Below, piece after piece: positions 18,023 to 28,594 of a DNA stretch of 64,000 bases. Source of the DNA: Pusillimonas minor (lineage in GTDB: Bacteria; Pseudomonadota; Gammaproteobacteria; Burkholderiales; Burkholderiaceae_B). The translations under genes and the position numbers were made by a program. The stretch covers positions 1 through 64,000 of the forward strand of contig NZ_JACJUU010000011.1 of the NCBI RefSeq assembly GCF_014237865.1. The letters are read 5' to 3'. A model generated the notes under the pieces. It did no database searches. It had not been told where the DNA came from and worked only from the letters and a program-made list of their open reading frames with translations. Every line of letters starts with the position of its first letter. Position 1 is the first letter of the stretch.

Positions 18023-19080
18023 GCTGGCTTGGGTGTTTCGGGCTTGGCTTCGCGAGAGAGCAGGTCGGAGACCGCCTGCCGGGCCGATAGCCCATTGAAC
18101 AAGACATCGCATACCGCTTGGGTAATGGGCAGGTCGACGCCCAACTGCTTGCCCAGAGCCAGGGCCGCACGCGCGCATCGTACGCCTTCGGCCGTCATGC
18201 CGTTAGCCAAAATGGTGTCGAGGGTTTGGCCTTCGCCAATGGCCAGGCCCACTTGCCGGTTGCGCGACAGCGGGCCGGTGGCGGTCAGGACCAGGTCGCC
18301 CAGGCCGGTGAGCCCGGCGAAGGTGTCGGCCGACCCGCCCAGCGCGACGCCTAGGCGTTGCATTTCGGCCAGACCGCGGGTAATAAGTGCGGCGCGGGCA
18401 TTGGTGCCCAACGCCAGGCCGTCAGAAATGCCGCAGGCGATGGCCATGACGTTTTTCATGGCGCCACCCACTTCGACGCCGATGACGTCGGTGCTGTTGT
18501 AAATGCGCGCATTGCTGCCATGCAGCGCTTGCGTGGTGGCTGCGATGACTTGCGGGTTGTTGCTGGCAACAGTTAGCGCAACGGGCAAGCCTTGAGCAAC
18601 TTCTTTGGCAAACGATGGCCCCGACACAACGCCCAGCCCGACGCCGGGGGTAGAGGCCAGGGCTTTTTGGGCAATGGCGTGCGGTAATTGCGCCGAGGTT
18701 TGTTCGAAACCTTTGCACGTCCAGACCGCCGAAACCGCCGGGTGGTTCAGCTTGGCCAGTTCGTTAGCGAGGGCGGCGCAGGTGCTTTCGAGGCCGGCAA
18801 CCGGCACCCCAAGAATAACGAGCCCGGGAACGCCTTGATTGTCACAGGCGTGAGCGACAGCGTGAGACAGGCTGCTGGTGGCAACAAGCGCCGATGGCAA
18901 TGTGATGCCCGGCAAGTACCTGGCATTTTGGTGTGTGGCGTTGATGGCGTCTGCCAGCGCGGCGTCGCGCGCCCAAAGCGTAACCTGGGCATTGGCGCAG
19001 GCCAGTGCCGCAAGTGCGGTGCCCCAACTGCCGGCACCCAACACACTGACGCGTAACGGCGCTGATGCAGACTGAGGCAT
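18019..19080 (-). CDS. gpsA: NAD(P)-dependent glycerol-3-phosphate dehydrogenase
   Basis: Makes sn-glycerol-3-phosphate from dihydroxyacetone phosphate for phospholipid synthesis. The 353-residue protein has the dinucleotide-binding [10 protein letters not shown] near residue 16, WTCKGFE and [10 protein letters not shown] in the middle, and the catalytic-lysine region [16 protein letters not shown] at 19080 is chosen; it comes one base after the secB stop, indicating coupling. Last gene of the rhodanese-grxC-secB-gpsA run. Confidence 0.95.
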   Translation of the reverse strand: MPQSASAPLRVSVLGAGSWGTALAALACANAQVTLWARDAALADAINATHQNARYLPGITLPSALVATSSLSHAVAHACDNQGVPGLVILGVPVAGLESTCAALANELAKLNHPAVSAVWTCKGFEQTSAQLPHAIAQKALASTPGVGLGVVSGPSFAKEVAQGLPVALTVASNNPQVIAATTQALHGSNARIYNSTDVIGVEVGGAMKNVMAIACGISDGLALGTNARAALITRGLAEMQRLGVALGGSADTFAGLTGLGDLVLTATGPLSRNRQVGLAIGEGQTLDTILANGMTAEGVRCARAALALGKQLGVDLPITQAVCDVLFNGLSARQAVSDLLSREAKPETPKPA

Positions 19081-19081
19081 G

Positions 19082-19585
19082 TTACTGGCGGGTTGCGCCG
19101 GGCGGCAGTTCGATGCCCGATTGCTGTTCGGCCATTTGTGCCAGGCGTTGCTCGTAGAGCGCCTGGAAGTTGACTTCGGCCAGGTGCAATGCGGGCAGGG
19201 TTGTACGCGTGATGGCGTCGGCAACCGTGGCGCGCAAGTAGGGGTACAGCATGGTGGGGCAGACAATGCCCAACAGCGGGTCGAGTTGTTCGGCGGGGAT
19301 ATTGGCCGCTTCGAAAATACCCGCTTGTGTTGCTTCGATCAGGTACAGGGTTTTGTCCTGGATTTTGGTGGTGACGGTCACCGTGACGGTGGATTCGTAG
19401 ACGCTTTCAGCCAGTTGCTGGCCGCCGACATTAATGGTGACTTCGACGCTCGGGCCTTCCTGTTCCAGAAAAATCTGGGGCGCATTGGGCATTTCGAGCG
19501 ACAGGTCTTTAACGTAGGTGCGCTGCAGATTGAAGCTGGGGTCGGGGTTGTTATTGCCTTGAGCGGCTTGGTCCTGTTCGGCCAT
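19082..19585 (-). CDS. secB: Protein-export chaperone SecB
   Basis: Holds precursor proteins unfolded and passes them to SecA. The 167-residue protein has the usual opening [19 protein letters not shown] and the core [16 protein letters not shown] at 19585 is chosen because AGGAAG lies at the right distance upstream; an in-frame ATG at 19609 would add eight residues. Sits between grxC and gpsA as in many gamma- and betaproteobacteria. Confidence 0.96.
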   Translation of the reverse strand: MAEQDQAAQGNNNPDPSFNLQRTYVKDLSLEMPNAPQIFLEQEGPSVEVTINVGGQQLAESVYESTVTVTVTTKIQDKTLYLIEATQAGIFEAANIPAEQLDPLLGIVCPTMLYPYLRATVADAITRTTLPALHLAEVNFQALYEQRLAQMAEQQSGIELPPGATRQ

Positions 19586-19638
19586 TTGTCTTCCTATGAG
19601 TTTGTGCACGGCACTATTGCCATGCCGCAGTTTACGAA

Positions 19639-19896
19639 TTATTTGTTCAGCAAGGGCATCAGACCGCCGGCGCGGTCTAGCGCGGTCAGGTCATCGTATC
19701 CGCCGACATGGGTGTCGTCGATAAAGATTTGCGGTACGGTGCGGCGATTGGTGCGCGCCATCATGGCGTCGCGTTGCGCCGGATCGGTGTCAATGCGGAT
19801 TTTCTGGATTTCGGTCACGCCGCGCTGTTTAAGTAGCATTTCTGCGCGCACGCAGAACGGGCAGACGGCGGTGCTATACATCGTAACGACGGCCAT
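19639..19896 (-). CDS. grxC: Glutaredoxin 3
   Basis: Small dithiol glutaredoxin of 85 residues. The active site is CPFC at 12-15, and the glutathione-binding [16 protein letters not shown] segment is intact. It reduces disulfides with glutathione and can supply electrons to reductases such as ribonucleotide reductase or CysH. Encoded between the rhodanese gene and secB. Confidence 0.95.
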   Translation of the reverse strand: MAVVTMYSTAVCPFCVRAEMLLKQRGVTEIQKIRIDTDPAQRDAMMARTNRRTVPQIFIDDTHVGGYDDLTALDRAGGLMPLLNK

Positions 19897-19926
19897 GTGT
19901 GTTCCTTTGGGTAATGCGATTGGAAA

Positions 19927-20340
19927 TTAGTGCTTTGCCGATGTGGGCATGCCGGCTTCGGTCCATTTGTTCAGGCCGCCCTCAAGACTGACGACTTCGG
20001 CGAAACCGTTTTTGCGCAATTTGCCGGCCGCCGAGCCTGAAATACGGCCCTGATCACAAAACACGATAAGCGGTTTGTCTTTGGGCAGGCTGGACATTTT
20101 GGCGTCGATGTCGGCCAAGGGGATATTGCGGGCTTGTGCAATGCTGCCGGCCTTGAAGCGCTCGTGCGGGCGCACGTCGATGAAAACGCCTTGCTTCTGG
20201 TTGGCCAGCTGGACAGCCTCGGATACGCTTACGCTGGACGCGCGACCGCCGCGCATGAGCGTTGGCCACAACAACATAAGGCCGGAAACGACGGCAATCA
20301 GTAAAATGTAAAGGTTGTTCTCACTAAGAATGAAATCCAC
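19927..20340 (-). CDS. Membrane-anchored rhodanese-like protein (YibN type)
   Basis: A 137-residue protein with one N-terminal membrane helix (about 8-27) and a single rhodanese domain. The active-site loop CDQGRISGS holds the catalytic cysteine (about residue 95), so sulfur transfer is possible, though the substrate is unknown. GTG at 20340 is preferred because it gives a start just before the membrane helix, as in YibN relatives; a TTG at 20373 is the alternative. First gene of the secB-gpsA run and divergent from gpmA. Confidence 0.86.
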   Translation of the reverse strand: MDFILSENNLYILLIAVVSGLMLLWPTLMRGGRASSVSVSEAVQLANQKQGVFIDVRPHERFKAGSIAQARNIPLADIDAKMSSLPKDKPLIVFCDQGRISGSAAGKLRKNGFAEVVSLEGGLNKWTEAGMPTSAKH

Positions 20341-20429
20341 GATGTGTCCCAGGTTGATGCTTGAAATGGTCAAGGTTTACCGGGATTATAAAATGGACGC
20401 GATAATTCAACTTTTAGGTCTTTTTTGTC

Positions 20430-21182
20430 ATGCATAAACTCGTACTCATGCGCCACGGCGAAAGCCAATGGAACCTCGAAAACCGTTTTACCGGCTGGAC
20501 GGACGTCGACCTGACCGAAACCGGTCGCGAACAGGCCCGCAAAGCCGGCGAGCTGCTCAAGAATGAAGGCTTTGAGTTCGACATTGCTTTTTCGTCTGTC
20601 CTCAAGCGCGCCATTCGTACGCTCTGGATCGCCCTGGATGCCATGGACGCCATGCATACGCCGGTAGGGTTAAGCTGGCGCCTGAACGAGCGCCATTACG
20701 GCGCTTTGCAAGGCCTTAACAAGGCTGAAACGGCCGCCAGGTATGGCGAAGAGCAAGTGCTGGTATGGCGCCGTGCTTACGCCATTGCGCCTAACCCGCT
20801 CGAGCTCGACGACCCGCGTCACCCGCGTTTCGACAAGCGTTACGCCAAAATTCCCGCCGACCAGCTCCCGGCAACCGAATGCCTGCAAGACACCGTTACG
20901 CGTGTGGTGCCGTTCTGGAACGACTCGATAGCACCGGCTTTGCGTTCTGGCCGCAGCGTATTGGTCGCCGCGCATGGCAACAGTCTGCGCGCGCTCATCA
21001 AGCACCTCGACGGTATTTCCGACGACGACATCGTGTCTTTGAATATTCCTACCGGCCAGCCCCTGGTTTACGAACTCGACGACGACCTCAAGCCCATTCG
21101 TCATTATTATCTGGGTGACGCCGCCGAAATCGAGGCGGCCATGGCGGCGGTTGCAGCCCAGGGTAAAGCCAAAAAGGAATAA
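20430..21182 (+). CDS. gpmA: 2,3-bisphosphoglycerate-dependent phosphoglycerate mutase
   Basis: Interconverts 3- and 2-phosphoglycerate in glycolysis. The 250-residue length fits the dPGM family. The phosphohistidine motif [10 protein letters not shown] (His9) and [14 protein letters not shown] are present, with the second catalytic histidine in [13 protein letters not shown]. It heads an operon with the EnvC-like gene 5 bases downstream. A TTGAAA (20361-20366) and ATTATA (20385-20390) pair, 18 bases apart, is a possible promoter. Confidence 0.97.
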   Translation: MHKLVLMRHGESQWNLENRFTGWTDVDLTETGREQARKAGELLKNEGFEFDIAFSSVLKRAIRTLWIALDAMDAMHTPVGLSWRLNERHYGALQGLNKAETAARYGEEQVLVWRRAYAIAPNPLELDDPRHPRFDKRYAKIPADQLPATECLQDTVTRVVPFWNDSIAPALRSGRSVLVAAHGNSLRALIKHLDGISDDDIVSLNIPTGQPLVYELDDDLKPIRHYYLGDAAEIEAAMAAVAAQGKAKKE

Positions 21183-21187
21183 GCGTC

Positions 21188-22666
21188 ATGCGGCGTGTGC
21201 TCGGTTGCGCAATGTTGGTCCTGTGGGCGGGTGTTGCGTCGGGCAATCAGTCCTCCCAGGCCCTCGAGGCCCGGCATGCCGAGGCACGCCGCCAGCAAAC
21301 CGAATTGCGCGAGCGTATTGCCGCGCTGCAAAAAGACATCGACAAACAAACGTCTTCACGTGACGATGTCGCGTCTGCCTTGCGCGAGTCCGAGTCGGCC
21401 ATTTCCGGCATCAACCGGCGTCTCGACGAACTTGAACGTCAAGACAAGGCCGTGCGTGCGCAACTGGCGACACTTGAAACGCAAATCGCCCAGGGCAAGG
21501 CCGACGTCGAGCGTCACCAGGCAGAACTGGCCGATCAGTTGCGGGCCCAGTATGCGGGCGGTTTATCACCCTGGGCCGCGCTGCTGTCCGGCGACAACCC
21601 ACAAGAAATCGGACGCGAACTCGGTTATTTGGGGTATGTCTCGCAAGCCCAGGCCGATTCGGTGCGCGCACTCGATGCCAGTGTCAAACGCCTGTCGCGC
21701 CTTCAAACCACTCAGGTCGCCCGGCAGACCGAACTGGCGGCGCTCACGAAAGAAACCAGTCAAAAGAAAGTTGAACTTGAAGCGCAGAAGGCCGAGCGCC
21801 TGAAGGTATTGGCCCGGATCGAGTCCGAGCTCAAGGCGCAGCGGCAGCAGGCCAAAACCCTGGCCCGCAACGAAACTCGCCTTGAGTCCCTGGTCGATGG
21901 TCTTCAGGTTGAAATCGCCCGTCAGCGCGAAGCCGAGCGTATCGCACGCGAGAAACGCGCGGCCGAAGAGGCTGCACGCAGGGCCGCAGAGGCAAAGGCG
22001 AAAGCCGAGCGCGAACGGTTGGCCGCAGAAGCGCGGGCCAAAGCGGCCGAGGCTGCGCGTCAGGCCAAGGCGCTCGAGCAAGTGCGTGTCGAACCCCAAA
22101 CCGACGTGGTGACTGTTGATGCCATAGAAGATAGCGATGCCGAAGCGGTAAAGACCGAGGAATCGTCAGCGGCGTCGCAGGTCGCAGAGCGTCCGGCAGC
22201 ACGTATGTCGGCGTCTTCGGCCGATGAAAATGACACGGCGCCGGCTGAACCGGAATCCGTGGAACCTGTTGCGGTTTTGAAGGGTCTGAGTAAAAACCTG
22301 CCGTTGCCGGTAAAAGGCGAGATCCAGGGCCGTTTTGGCATGGAGCGCCCCGACGGCGGGGTTTGGCGGGGTATTGTGCTTCGGGCCCGCGAAGGCACTC
22401 GTGTTCGCCCTGTGGCGCCCGGCAGAGTGGCCTATGCCGGCTGGTTCAATGGTTTTGGTAACCTTCTCATTGTCGATCATGGGCAGGGCTATCTCTCTGT
22501 CTATGCTTACAATCAGAGTTTGTTGCGGCAGGTGGGCGATACCGTGAAGGTATCCGACGCCATCGCCACGGTTGGGGCAACCGGTGGGCAGGTCGAGTCC
22601 GGTCTATACTTCGAGATTCGGCATAACGGCAAGCCCGTCAACCCGCAACTTTGGTTGGGGCGTTAA
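21188..22666 (+). CDS. EnvC-like murein hydrolase activator with degenerate LytM domain
   Basis: Periplasmic protein of 492 residues: short signal peptide (about 1-20), long coiled coil (about 25-270, heavily charged and alanine-rich), a variable acidic linker, then a C-terminal M23/LytM domain (about 365-490). The metal-binding residues of active M23 peptidases are not kept: the first histidine is replaced (VWRGIVLRA) and the HLHFE position reads LYFEI. This is the pattern of EnvC, which activates amidases rather than cutting murein itself. Follows gpmA and precedes the S41 protease, as envC follows gpmM in enterobacteria. Confidence 0.9.
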   Translation: MRRVLGCAMLVLWAGVASGNQSSQALEARHAEARRQQTELRERIAALQKDIDKQTSSRDDVASALRESESAISGINRRLDELERQDKAVRAQLATLETQIAQGKADVERHQAELADQLRAQYAGGLSPWAALLSGDNPQEIGRELGYLGYVSQAQADSVRALDASVKRLSRLQTTQVARQTELAALTKETSQKKVELEAQKAERLKVLARIESELKAQRQQAKTLARNETRLESLVDGLQVEIARQREAERIAREKRAAEEAARRAAEAKAKAERERLAAEARAKAAEAARQAKALEQVRVEPQTDVVTVDAIEDSDAEAVKTEESSAASQVAERPAARMSASSADENDTAPAEPESVEPVAVLKGLSKNLPLPVKGEIQGRFGMERPDGGVWRGIVLRAREGTRVRPVAPGRVAYAGWFNGFGNLLIVDHGQGYLSVYAYNQSLLRQVGDTVKVSDAIATVGATGGQVESGLYFEIRHNGKPVNPQLWLGR

Positions 22667-22689
22667 TTCGTTTACATACAGGAATGTGC

Positions 22690-24204
22690 ATGAGCACTCG
22701 CAAGTTTGGTCGTTTTGGTTTGGTCATGATGGGCGCTGTTGGCGGTGTGCTGGTCAGCCTGGGTATTTCTGCCGTTGCGCAGCGCGGCGAGCCCTTGCCG
22801 CTACGCGAACTGCAGCAGTTTGCCAATGTGTTTTCCGCCATCAAGGCCAGCTACGTCGAGCCCCTCACCGATCAAAAGCTCATGAATGATGCCATCAAGG
22901 GCTTGTTCAACGACCTTGATCCGCATTCGGCTTATCTCGACCCCGAAGCCTTCAAAGAAATGGAAGCCATTACCCAGGGCGGGTTTGGCGGGCTGGGTAT
23001 TGAAATTGGCAGCGAAGACGGTATGCCCAAAGTCATCGCGCCTATCGAAGACACCCCGGCTGCCCGCGCCGGTATTTTGTCGGGCGACCTGATCACGCAT
23101 ATCGACGGCAAGCCCACCAAAGGCATGACCCTCAGCGAAGCCATCAAGCTCATGCGTGGCGAGCCTCAAACGCCTATTGTGCTTACCATTCAGCGTGCCG
23201 GCCAAGACAAGCCCCTGATGGTGAAAATCATCCGCGACATGATCAAGGTGCGTAGCGTGCGCAGTAAAATGCTGCCCGACGACGTCGGTTATGTCCGTAT
23301 TGCCCAGTTCCAAGAACGCACCGTGTCCGATCTGGCTCGCCAGTTGCGCGAGCTCGGGGGCGGCAAGGCACCCAAAGGGCTGGTCCTCGATTTACGTAAC
23401 GACCCGGGTGGTCTGCTCGATGCAGCCATTGGTGTGTCGTCGGCCTTCCTGAAACCCGATGTCCTGGTGGTGTCAACCAAAGGCCGTATTCCTTCGTCAA
23501 ACCGCGAATATCACGCCAAGCCGGTTAACTACGTGCGTAGTTTCGGCGGGGTGTCCAACAGCGATGTCGTCTTCCCCGAGTGGGCTAAAACGGTGCCCAT
23601 GGTGGTGTTGATCAACGTCGGTTCTGCATCGGCCTCCGAGATCGTTGCGGGCGCGCTGCAAGATCACAAGCGCGCCAAGGTGCTGGGCAATCGCTCGTTT
23701 GGCAAGGGCTCGGTGCAAAGCGTGCTGCCGCTCACAGAAGACTCCGGCATCAAGCTGACGACAGCGTTGTATTACACGCCAAGCGGGCGTTCCATCCAGG
23801 CAACGGGTGTTGAACCCGACGTTGTCGTCGACGATACGCCGCAGGGCAATTTGTTCCGCATCCCCCGCGAAGCCGATCTTCAGCATCATCTGGCCAACGG
23901 CTCGTCGGCCCCCGAGGTCGTGACGCCGCAAGAAGACGAGCAAGACATGGCGCCGCCCGATGCCAAGATGTTCGAGTTCGGCGGTAAAGACGATTTTCAG
24001 CTGCAGCAGGCCATTAATTTGCTTGAGGGTAAACAGGTCAAGAAGAACGAAATTGTCGCCAAGGCCGATGCCGGGGCCGAAAAAAAAAATGACAGCGGCG
24101 CCGTAAAAACGGTCGAAGTCCCCGCACGCGCCTCTGATGGCGCCAGTACGTCGGGCGTCGAGCGTTACCGGTTCACCCCCGAAGGCATGATCAAGGTCGA
24201 CTGA
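22690..24204 (+). CDS. ctpA: C-terminal processing protease, S41 family
   Basis: Periplasmic serine protease that trims or degrades protein C-termini. The 504-residue protein has an N-terminal signal or anchor (about 10-28), a PDZ domain (about 80-160) and the S41 catalytic domain with Ser314 in GSASASE and Lys339 in GNRSFGKGSVQ, spaced 25 residues apart as expected. The C-terminal 120 residues are a less conserved acidic and lysine-rich tail. ATG at 22690 is chosen (AGGAAT upstream); in-frame starts at 22651 and 22684 exist. The stop overlaps the moeB-like start by one base (TGATG). Confidence 0.94.
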   Translation: MSTRKFGRFGLVMMGAVGGVLVSLGISAVAQRGEPLPLRELQQFANVFSAIKASYVEPLTDQKLMNDAIKGLFNDLDPHSAYLDPEAFKEMEAITQGGFGGLGIEIGSEDGMPKVIAPIEDTPAARAGILSGDLITHIDGKPTKGMTLSEAIKLMRGEPQTPIVLTIQRAGQDKPLMVKIIRDMIKVRSVRSKMLPDDVGYVRIAQFQERTVSDLARQLRELGGGKAPKGLVLDLRNDPGGLLDAAIGVSSAFLKPDVLVVSTKGRIPSSNREYHAKPVNYVRSFGGVSNSDVVFPEWAKTVPMVVLINVGSASASEIVAGALQDHKRAKVLGNRSFGKGSVQSVLPLTEDSGIKLTTALYYTPSGRSIQATGVEPDVVVDDTPQGNLFRIPREADLQHHLANGSSAPEVVTPQEDEQDMAPPDAKMFEFGGKDDFQLQQAINLLEGKQVKKNEIVAKADAGAEKKNDSGAVKTVEVPARASDGASTSGVERYRFTPEGMIKVD

Positions 24205-24956
24205 TGGATGACGCGCAGCTTCTGCGGTATGCGCGTCATATCCTGCTCGATGAGCTGGGTATAGAGGGGCAAGAAAAGCTGCTGGCCGCACGGGTGCTTA
24301 TTGTGGGCGCCGGCGGTTTGGGGTCGCCGGCGGCCATGTATTTGGCTGCCGCAGGTGTGGGGCATATTGTGCTGGCCGACGACGACGTTGTCGACATTGG
24401 CAATTTGCAGCGCCAGATCATGCACGATACCGCCCGGCTCGATGTCCCCAAAGCCGAATCGGGGCGCCAGACGCTGAACGCGATCAACCCTTTTATTACT
24501 GTGGTGCCAAGAGTCGAACGGCTTGACGGCGCGGCGCTGTCACAGGCCGTTGCCGATGTTGATGTCGTCCTTGACTGCTGCGATAACTTCGCCACGCGTC
24601 ATGCGGTGAATCGGGCGTGCGTGGCGCACCGCAAACCCCTGGTGTCGGGCGCAGCCATACGGTTTTCTGGGCAGGTCAGCGTGTTCGACCTTCGCCGCGC
24701 CGATGCGCCCTGCTACCACTGTCTGTTTCCTGAAGCCGACGAGGTAGACGAACTGAATTGCGCGACGACTGGCGTGTTGGGGCCGTTGGTGGGCATTGTG
24801 GGCAGTATGCAGGCGGCCGAGGCCATCAAGGTTATTGCCGGCATTGGCGAGCCCTTGGTAGGGCGGTTGCAGTGCCTCGATGCCTTGACCATGCAATGGC
24901 ATCAAATTAAATACCGGCAAGATCCGGGCTGCCCGGTGTGCGCTTCGGCCCGCTAG
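24204..24956 (+). CDS. moeB: MoeB/ThiF-type adenylyltransferase
   Basis: E1-like enzyme that adenylates the C-terminus of a small sulfur-carrier protein (MoaD or ThiS). The 250-residue protein has the nucleotide loop GAGGLG (35-40), the arginine-finger context DIGNLQRQI, catalytic Cys186 in NCATTGVLGP, and zinc cysteines CxxC at 170/173 and 243/246. No C-terminal rhodanese domain. Sequence alone does not separate MoeB from ThiF; neither moaD nor thiS is adjacent. Last gene of the gpmA operon. Confidence 0.88.
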   Translation: MDDAQLLRYARHILLDELGIEGQEKLLAARVLIVGAGGLGSPAAMYLAAAGVGHIVLADDDVVDIGNLQRQIMHDTARLDVPKAESGRQTLNAINPFITVVPRVERLDGAALSQAVADVDVVLDCCDNFATRHAVNRACVAHRKPLVSGAAIRFSGQVSVFDLRRADAPCYHCLFPEADEVDELNCATTGVLGPLVGIVGSMQAAEAIKVIAGIGEPLVGRLQCLDALTMQWHQIKYRQDPGCPVCASAR

Positions 24957-25050
24957 GCGCCGGGGTTGGTCTTTTGCCGTTGCCGTGGCCCCGACCGGTT
25001 TGGGCAGCCGCCACGGATGCTGCCCCGGCCTGCCAGGTGCGGCCGTAGCC

Positions 25051-25782
25051 CTATCGCCGTAATGGCCGTTTGGCCGTCAGCAATGTACCCAAGGTACTGA
25101 TACGCAGGTTAACGTAGCTATTGCGCCCGCTGTGCATGGCCGAAAACGGTGTGCCCGGATGAAAGATATGTACTGTGCGCAAGCCCAGTTGACGTGCGCT
25201 TTTCAGGTTTTTCAGGGTGTCTTCAACCAAAATGACTTGGTCGGGGCGCGTGCCCAACCGCGCCACGACTTGTTGCATGAGGGCGCGTGAAGGTTTGGGG
25301 CGGATGTGCCCCTGCAGCCGCATATGGTCGATCGACCAGATCATGTCGAAGTAAGGGAGCAGACCCAGCGTTTTCAGCACTGAACGCGCGTAGTCGTGCG
25401 GGGCGTTGGTCAGCAACACTTTGCGGCCTGGCAAGCGCGAAAACTTGCGCGCCAGGCCGGGCTCGGAGTGCACCAGTGGCTCGGCATCGAAATCGTGGCT
25501 GATGCGCAGAAATTCGCGGGCGTTCACGCCATGGTGTTTGACCAGCCCGATGACGGTTGCGCCGTAGCGTTTCCAGTAGCGCGCCCGAAGCTCGTTTGCC
25601 AGGTCGATATCAACATCGAGACATTGCGCAACGGCGTCTGTCATTTTGCCGTCAATGACTTTAAAAATGGCGCGGGAGCTGTCGTGCAGCGTGTTGTCGA
25701 GATCGAATAACCAAACGGGCGCATGCTGTGCATACGCCCGTCGTGCCCGTTGCGTGGGCAAACGGGTATGGATTGATCGCAT
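25051..25782 (-). CDS. HAD-family pyrimidine 5'-nucleotidase
   Basis: A 243-residue haloacid-dehalogenase hydrolase of the Ppm1/Sdt1-like subgroup. Motif I is FDLDNTLHD (about 26-34), motif II LLTNAP, motif III lysine in RPKPS, and motif IV VEDTLKN. Such proteins remove phosphate from pyrimidine nucleotides; the substrate here is inferred from family only. Begins three bases after the argB stop, an arrangement common in Bordetella relatives. Confidence 0.85.
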   Translation of the reverse strand: MRSIHTRLPTQRARRAYAQHAPVWLFDLDNTLHDSSRAIFKVIDGKMTDAVAQCLDVDIDLANELRARYWKRYGATVIGLVKHHGVNAREFLRISHDFDAEPLVHSEPGLARKFSRLPGRKVLLTNAPHDYARSVLKTLGLLPYFDMIWSIDHMRLQGHIRPKPSRALMQQVVARLGTRPDQVILVEDTLKNLKSARQLGLRTVHIFHPGTPFSAMHSGRNSYVNLRISTLGTLLTAKRPLRR

Positions 25783-25785
25783 GCG

Positions 25786-26715
<930 letters not shown>

Positions 26716-27210
26716 TTAACCGGCCAGCGCGCGCTGTACGGTTTTGACGAATTCTTCTTTATTGTAGTTGCCAAGATAACGCTTGACGATGTTGCCGTCT
26801 TTGTCGATAAGGAATGCCGTGGGCGTGAGCTGAACATTGCCAAAGGCTGCGGCGATTTTGCCGTCGGCATCGTGCACAACATTAAACGGCAGCTCACGGG
26901 TTTCGGCGTAATTACGGACGTAGTCGATGGGGTCGTAGTCCATCGCGACGGCGATGACGTCGTAGCCCTGGTCGGCCAGCGCAGTGTAGGTGGCTGCGGT
27001 GTCGGGCATTTGCTGGATGCAGGTAACGCAACTGGTGGCCCAGAACTTGACCATGACGACTTTGTCGCGGAGGTCTTGGGTGGTGAAAGTTTTGCCTTGC
27101 AGGTTGGTGAACGACACCTGGGGAGCCGTACGCGCAGGCGAGGACAGCTGCCAGGCCAGCAGGCCTACGGCAGCAACTGCGGCCACAATAATGATTTTAA
27201 GTTTGCTCAT
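26716..27210 (-). CDS. TlpA-like membrane-anchored thioredoxin
   Basis: A 164-residue thioredoxin-fold protein with one N-terminal membrane or signal helix (about 4-22) and the active site CVTC at 61-64 in KFWATSCVTCIQQMP, followed by the cis-proline LTPTAFLID. It probably reduces disulfides in periplasmic proteins. Overlaps the dolP stop by four bases (ATGA), so it belongs to the yraN-diaA-dolP transcript. Confidence 0.9.
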   Translation of the reverse strand: MSKLKIIIVAAVAAVGLLAWQLSSPARTAPQVSFTNLQGKTFTTQDLRDKVVMVKFWATSCVTCIQQMPDTAATYTALADQGYDVIAVAMDYDPIDYVRNYAETRELPFNVVHDADGKIAAAFGNVQLTPTAFLIDKDGNIVKRYLGNYNKEEFVKTVQRALAG

Positions 27211-27920
27211 TGGACAGGCATGGTTTGGGTGTCGGGGGCGCCGCTGCTGCCGGGGGTTGTGCCGGCGGGTTGCGTAGTTGTGCTGCGCGAGGCGTCGGAA
27301 ACAGGCGCTGCGGGCGGCACCAGGCTTTCGCGGGAAACAATGGTGAACAGCTTGACGACTTCGTTGACCCCCGAGATATTGGCAGTGACCTTGGCGGCCA
27401 GGATGCCCTCGGTTTCGGTGACTTTGCCTTGCAGGTAGACGATGCCGCGTTCGGTGGTGACCACAATGGTGCGTGCCGGGACTTCTTTGGCGTCGATCAG
27501 GGCGGTTCTGACCTTGGTGCTGATCCAGGTGTCGTTGGTGCGTACGCTAAGCGGGGTGATATCGCCAATCCGTATGCGGTTAATGACTTCTTTGACATTT
27601 TCGACGCCCGCAGCGGCGGTTTCGGCCTGGGCTTTGTCTTGTGCGTTGGGGACATCGCCCACCAACAGGACGCGGCCCGCATAAGACACGCTGATGACGC
27701 GTGCACGGTCGCCAAACAGGCGCCGCATTTCGGCGCCGATTTTCATTTCGATGGTCTGGTCTTCGACCTGCTCGCCGGTGGTGCGGCGATCGGCCGCGAC
27801 CATGGCGGTGGTTGCGGCCCCGCCGACCAGCATGACGCCGCACCCCGACAAGAGCGTGGTGAGCGCGAGCAGTGGGGCAAGAAGGCCTTTTTTAAACAGG
27901 GTGGACATTGACATGGTCAT
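27207..27920 (-). CDS. dolP: Dual BON-domain outer-membrane lipoprotein, DolP-like
   Basis: A 237-residue lipoprotein: signal peptide with lipobox LLSGCG, then two BON domains (about 55-115 and 130-195) and a proline- and threonine-rich tail. In E. coli DolP (YraP) associates with the outer membrane and supports its integrity. ATG at 27920 is chosen; its first base overlaps the diaA stop (TAATG), and two more in-frame ATGs follow. Gene order yraN-diaA-dolP matches the enterobacterial order. Confidence 0.9.
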   Translation of the reverse strand: MTMSMSTLFKKGLLAPLLALTTLLSGCGVMLVGGAATTAMVAADRRTTGEQVEDQTIEMKIGAEMRRLFGDRARVISVSYAGRVLLVGDVPNAQDKAQAETAAAGVENVKEVINRIRIGDITPLSVRTNDTWISTKVRTALIDAKEVPARTIVVTTERGIVYLQGKVTETEGILAAKVTANISGVNEVVKLFTIVSRESLVPPAAPVSDASRSTTTQPAGTTPGSSGAPDTQTMPVQ

Positions 27921-28513
27921 TACAGGGCGTCTCCGAGGAGCAGTGCATCGATACCATCGCACAAAGCATGCAGCAAGATAATGTGGACTTCCTGGATGCG
28001 CATGGTGCGATCGTGCGGCACGCATAGGTGGATGTCGGTGTCGAGCAGGACGTCGTTCATTTTTCCGCCGCCTTTGCCCGACAGGGCGATCACCATCATT
28101 TCGCGGTCGTGGGCTGCTTCGATAGACCGCAATACGTTGGGCGAGTTCCCGCTGGTGCTGATGGCGACCAGGATATCGCCGGGCTGGCCTAGCGCGGTAA
28201 CCTGGCGCTCGAAGATATGGTCGTAGCCATAGTCGTTGCCAACGGCGGTAAGAATGGATGTATCGGTATTCAGGGCAATGCCGGCCAATGGCAGGCGGTC
28301 GCGTTCGAAGCGGCCGACAAGTTCGGCGATGAAGTGCTGGGCGTCGGCTGCAGAGCCACCGTTGCCGCAGGCAAGAATTTTGTTGTTATTGGCCAGTGCA
28401 GCGAACAAAACGTCGACAGATGCCGCAAGGGGTTCGGCCAAAGCCTGTGCGCTGGCCTTGAAGGTATCGATGGCGTCGTCGAAGTGGGACGACATGCGAG
28501 AGGTCATATCCAT
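27920..28513 (-). CDS. diaA: SIS-domain protein, DiaA/GmhA type
   Basis: A 197-residue SIS-fold protein with ACGNGGSAADAQHFIAELVG and LVAISTSGNSPNV, which bind phosphosugars in GmhA. In E. coli the paralogue DiaA binds DnaA and promotes initiation. The neighbours yraN and dolP favour DiaA over sedoheptulose-7-phosphate isomerase, but the catalytic residues of GmhA are similar and both roles remain possible. ATG at 28513 chosen; 28507 is the alternative. Confidence 0.86.
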   Translation of the reverse strand: MDMTSRMSSHFDDAIDTFKASAQALAEPLAASVDVLFAALANNNKILACGNGGSAADAQHFIAELVGRFERDRLPLAGIALNTDTSILTAVGNDYGYDHIFERQVTALGQPGDILVAISTSGNSPNVLRSIEAAHDREMMVIALSGKGGGKMNDVLLDTDIHLCVPHDRTMRIQEVHIILLHALCDGIDALLLGDAL

Positions 28514-28594
28514 GCCCGGTATTATCTCATGAGCGTTGTAAATCGAGGTCAGGTAATGTAACGTTTTTTGGCACAAGCCCGGTATGACGTATTG

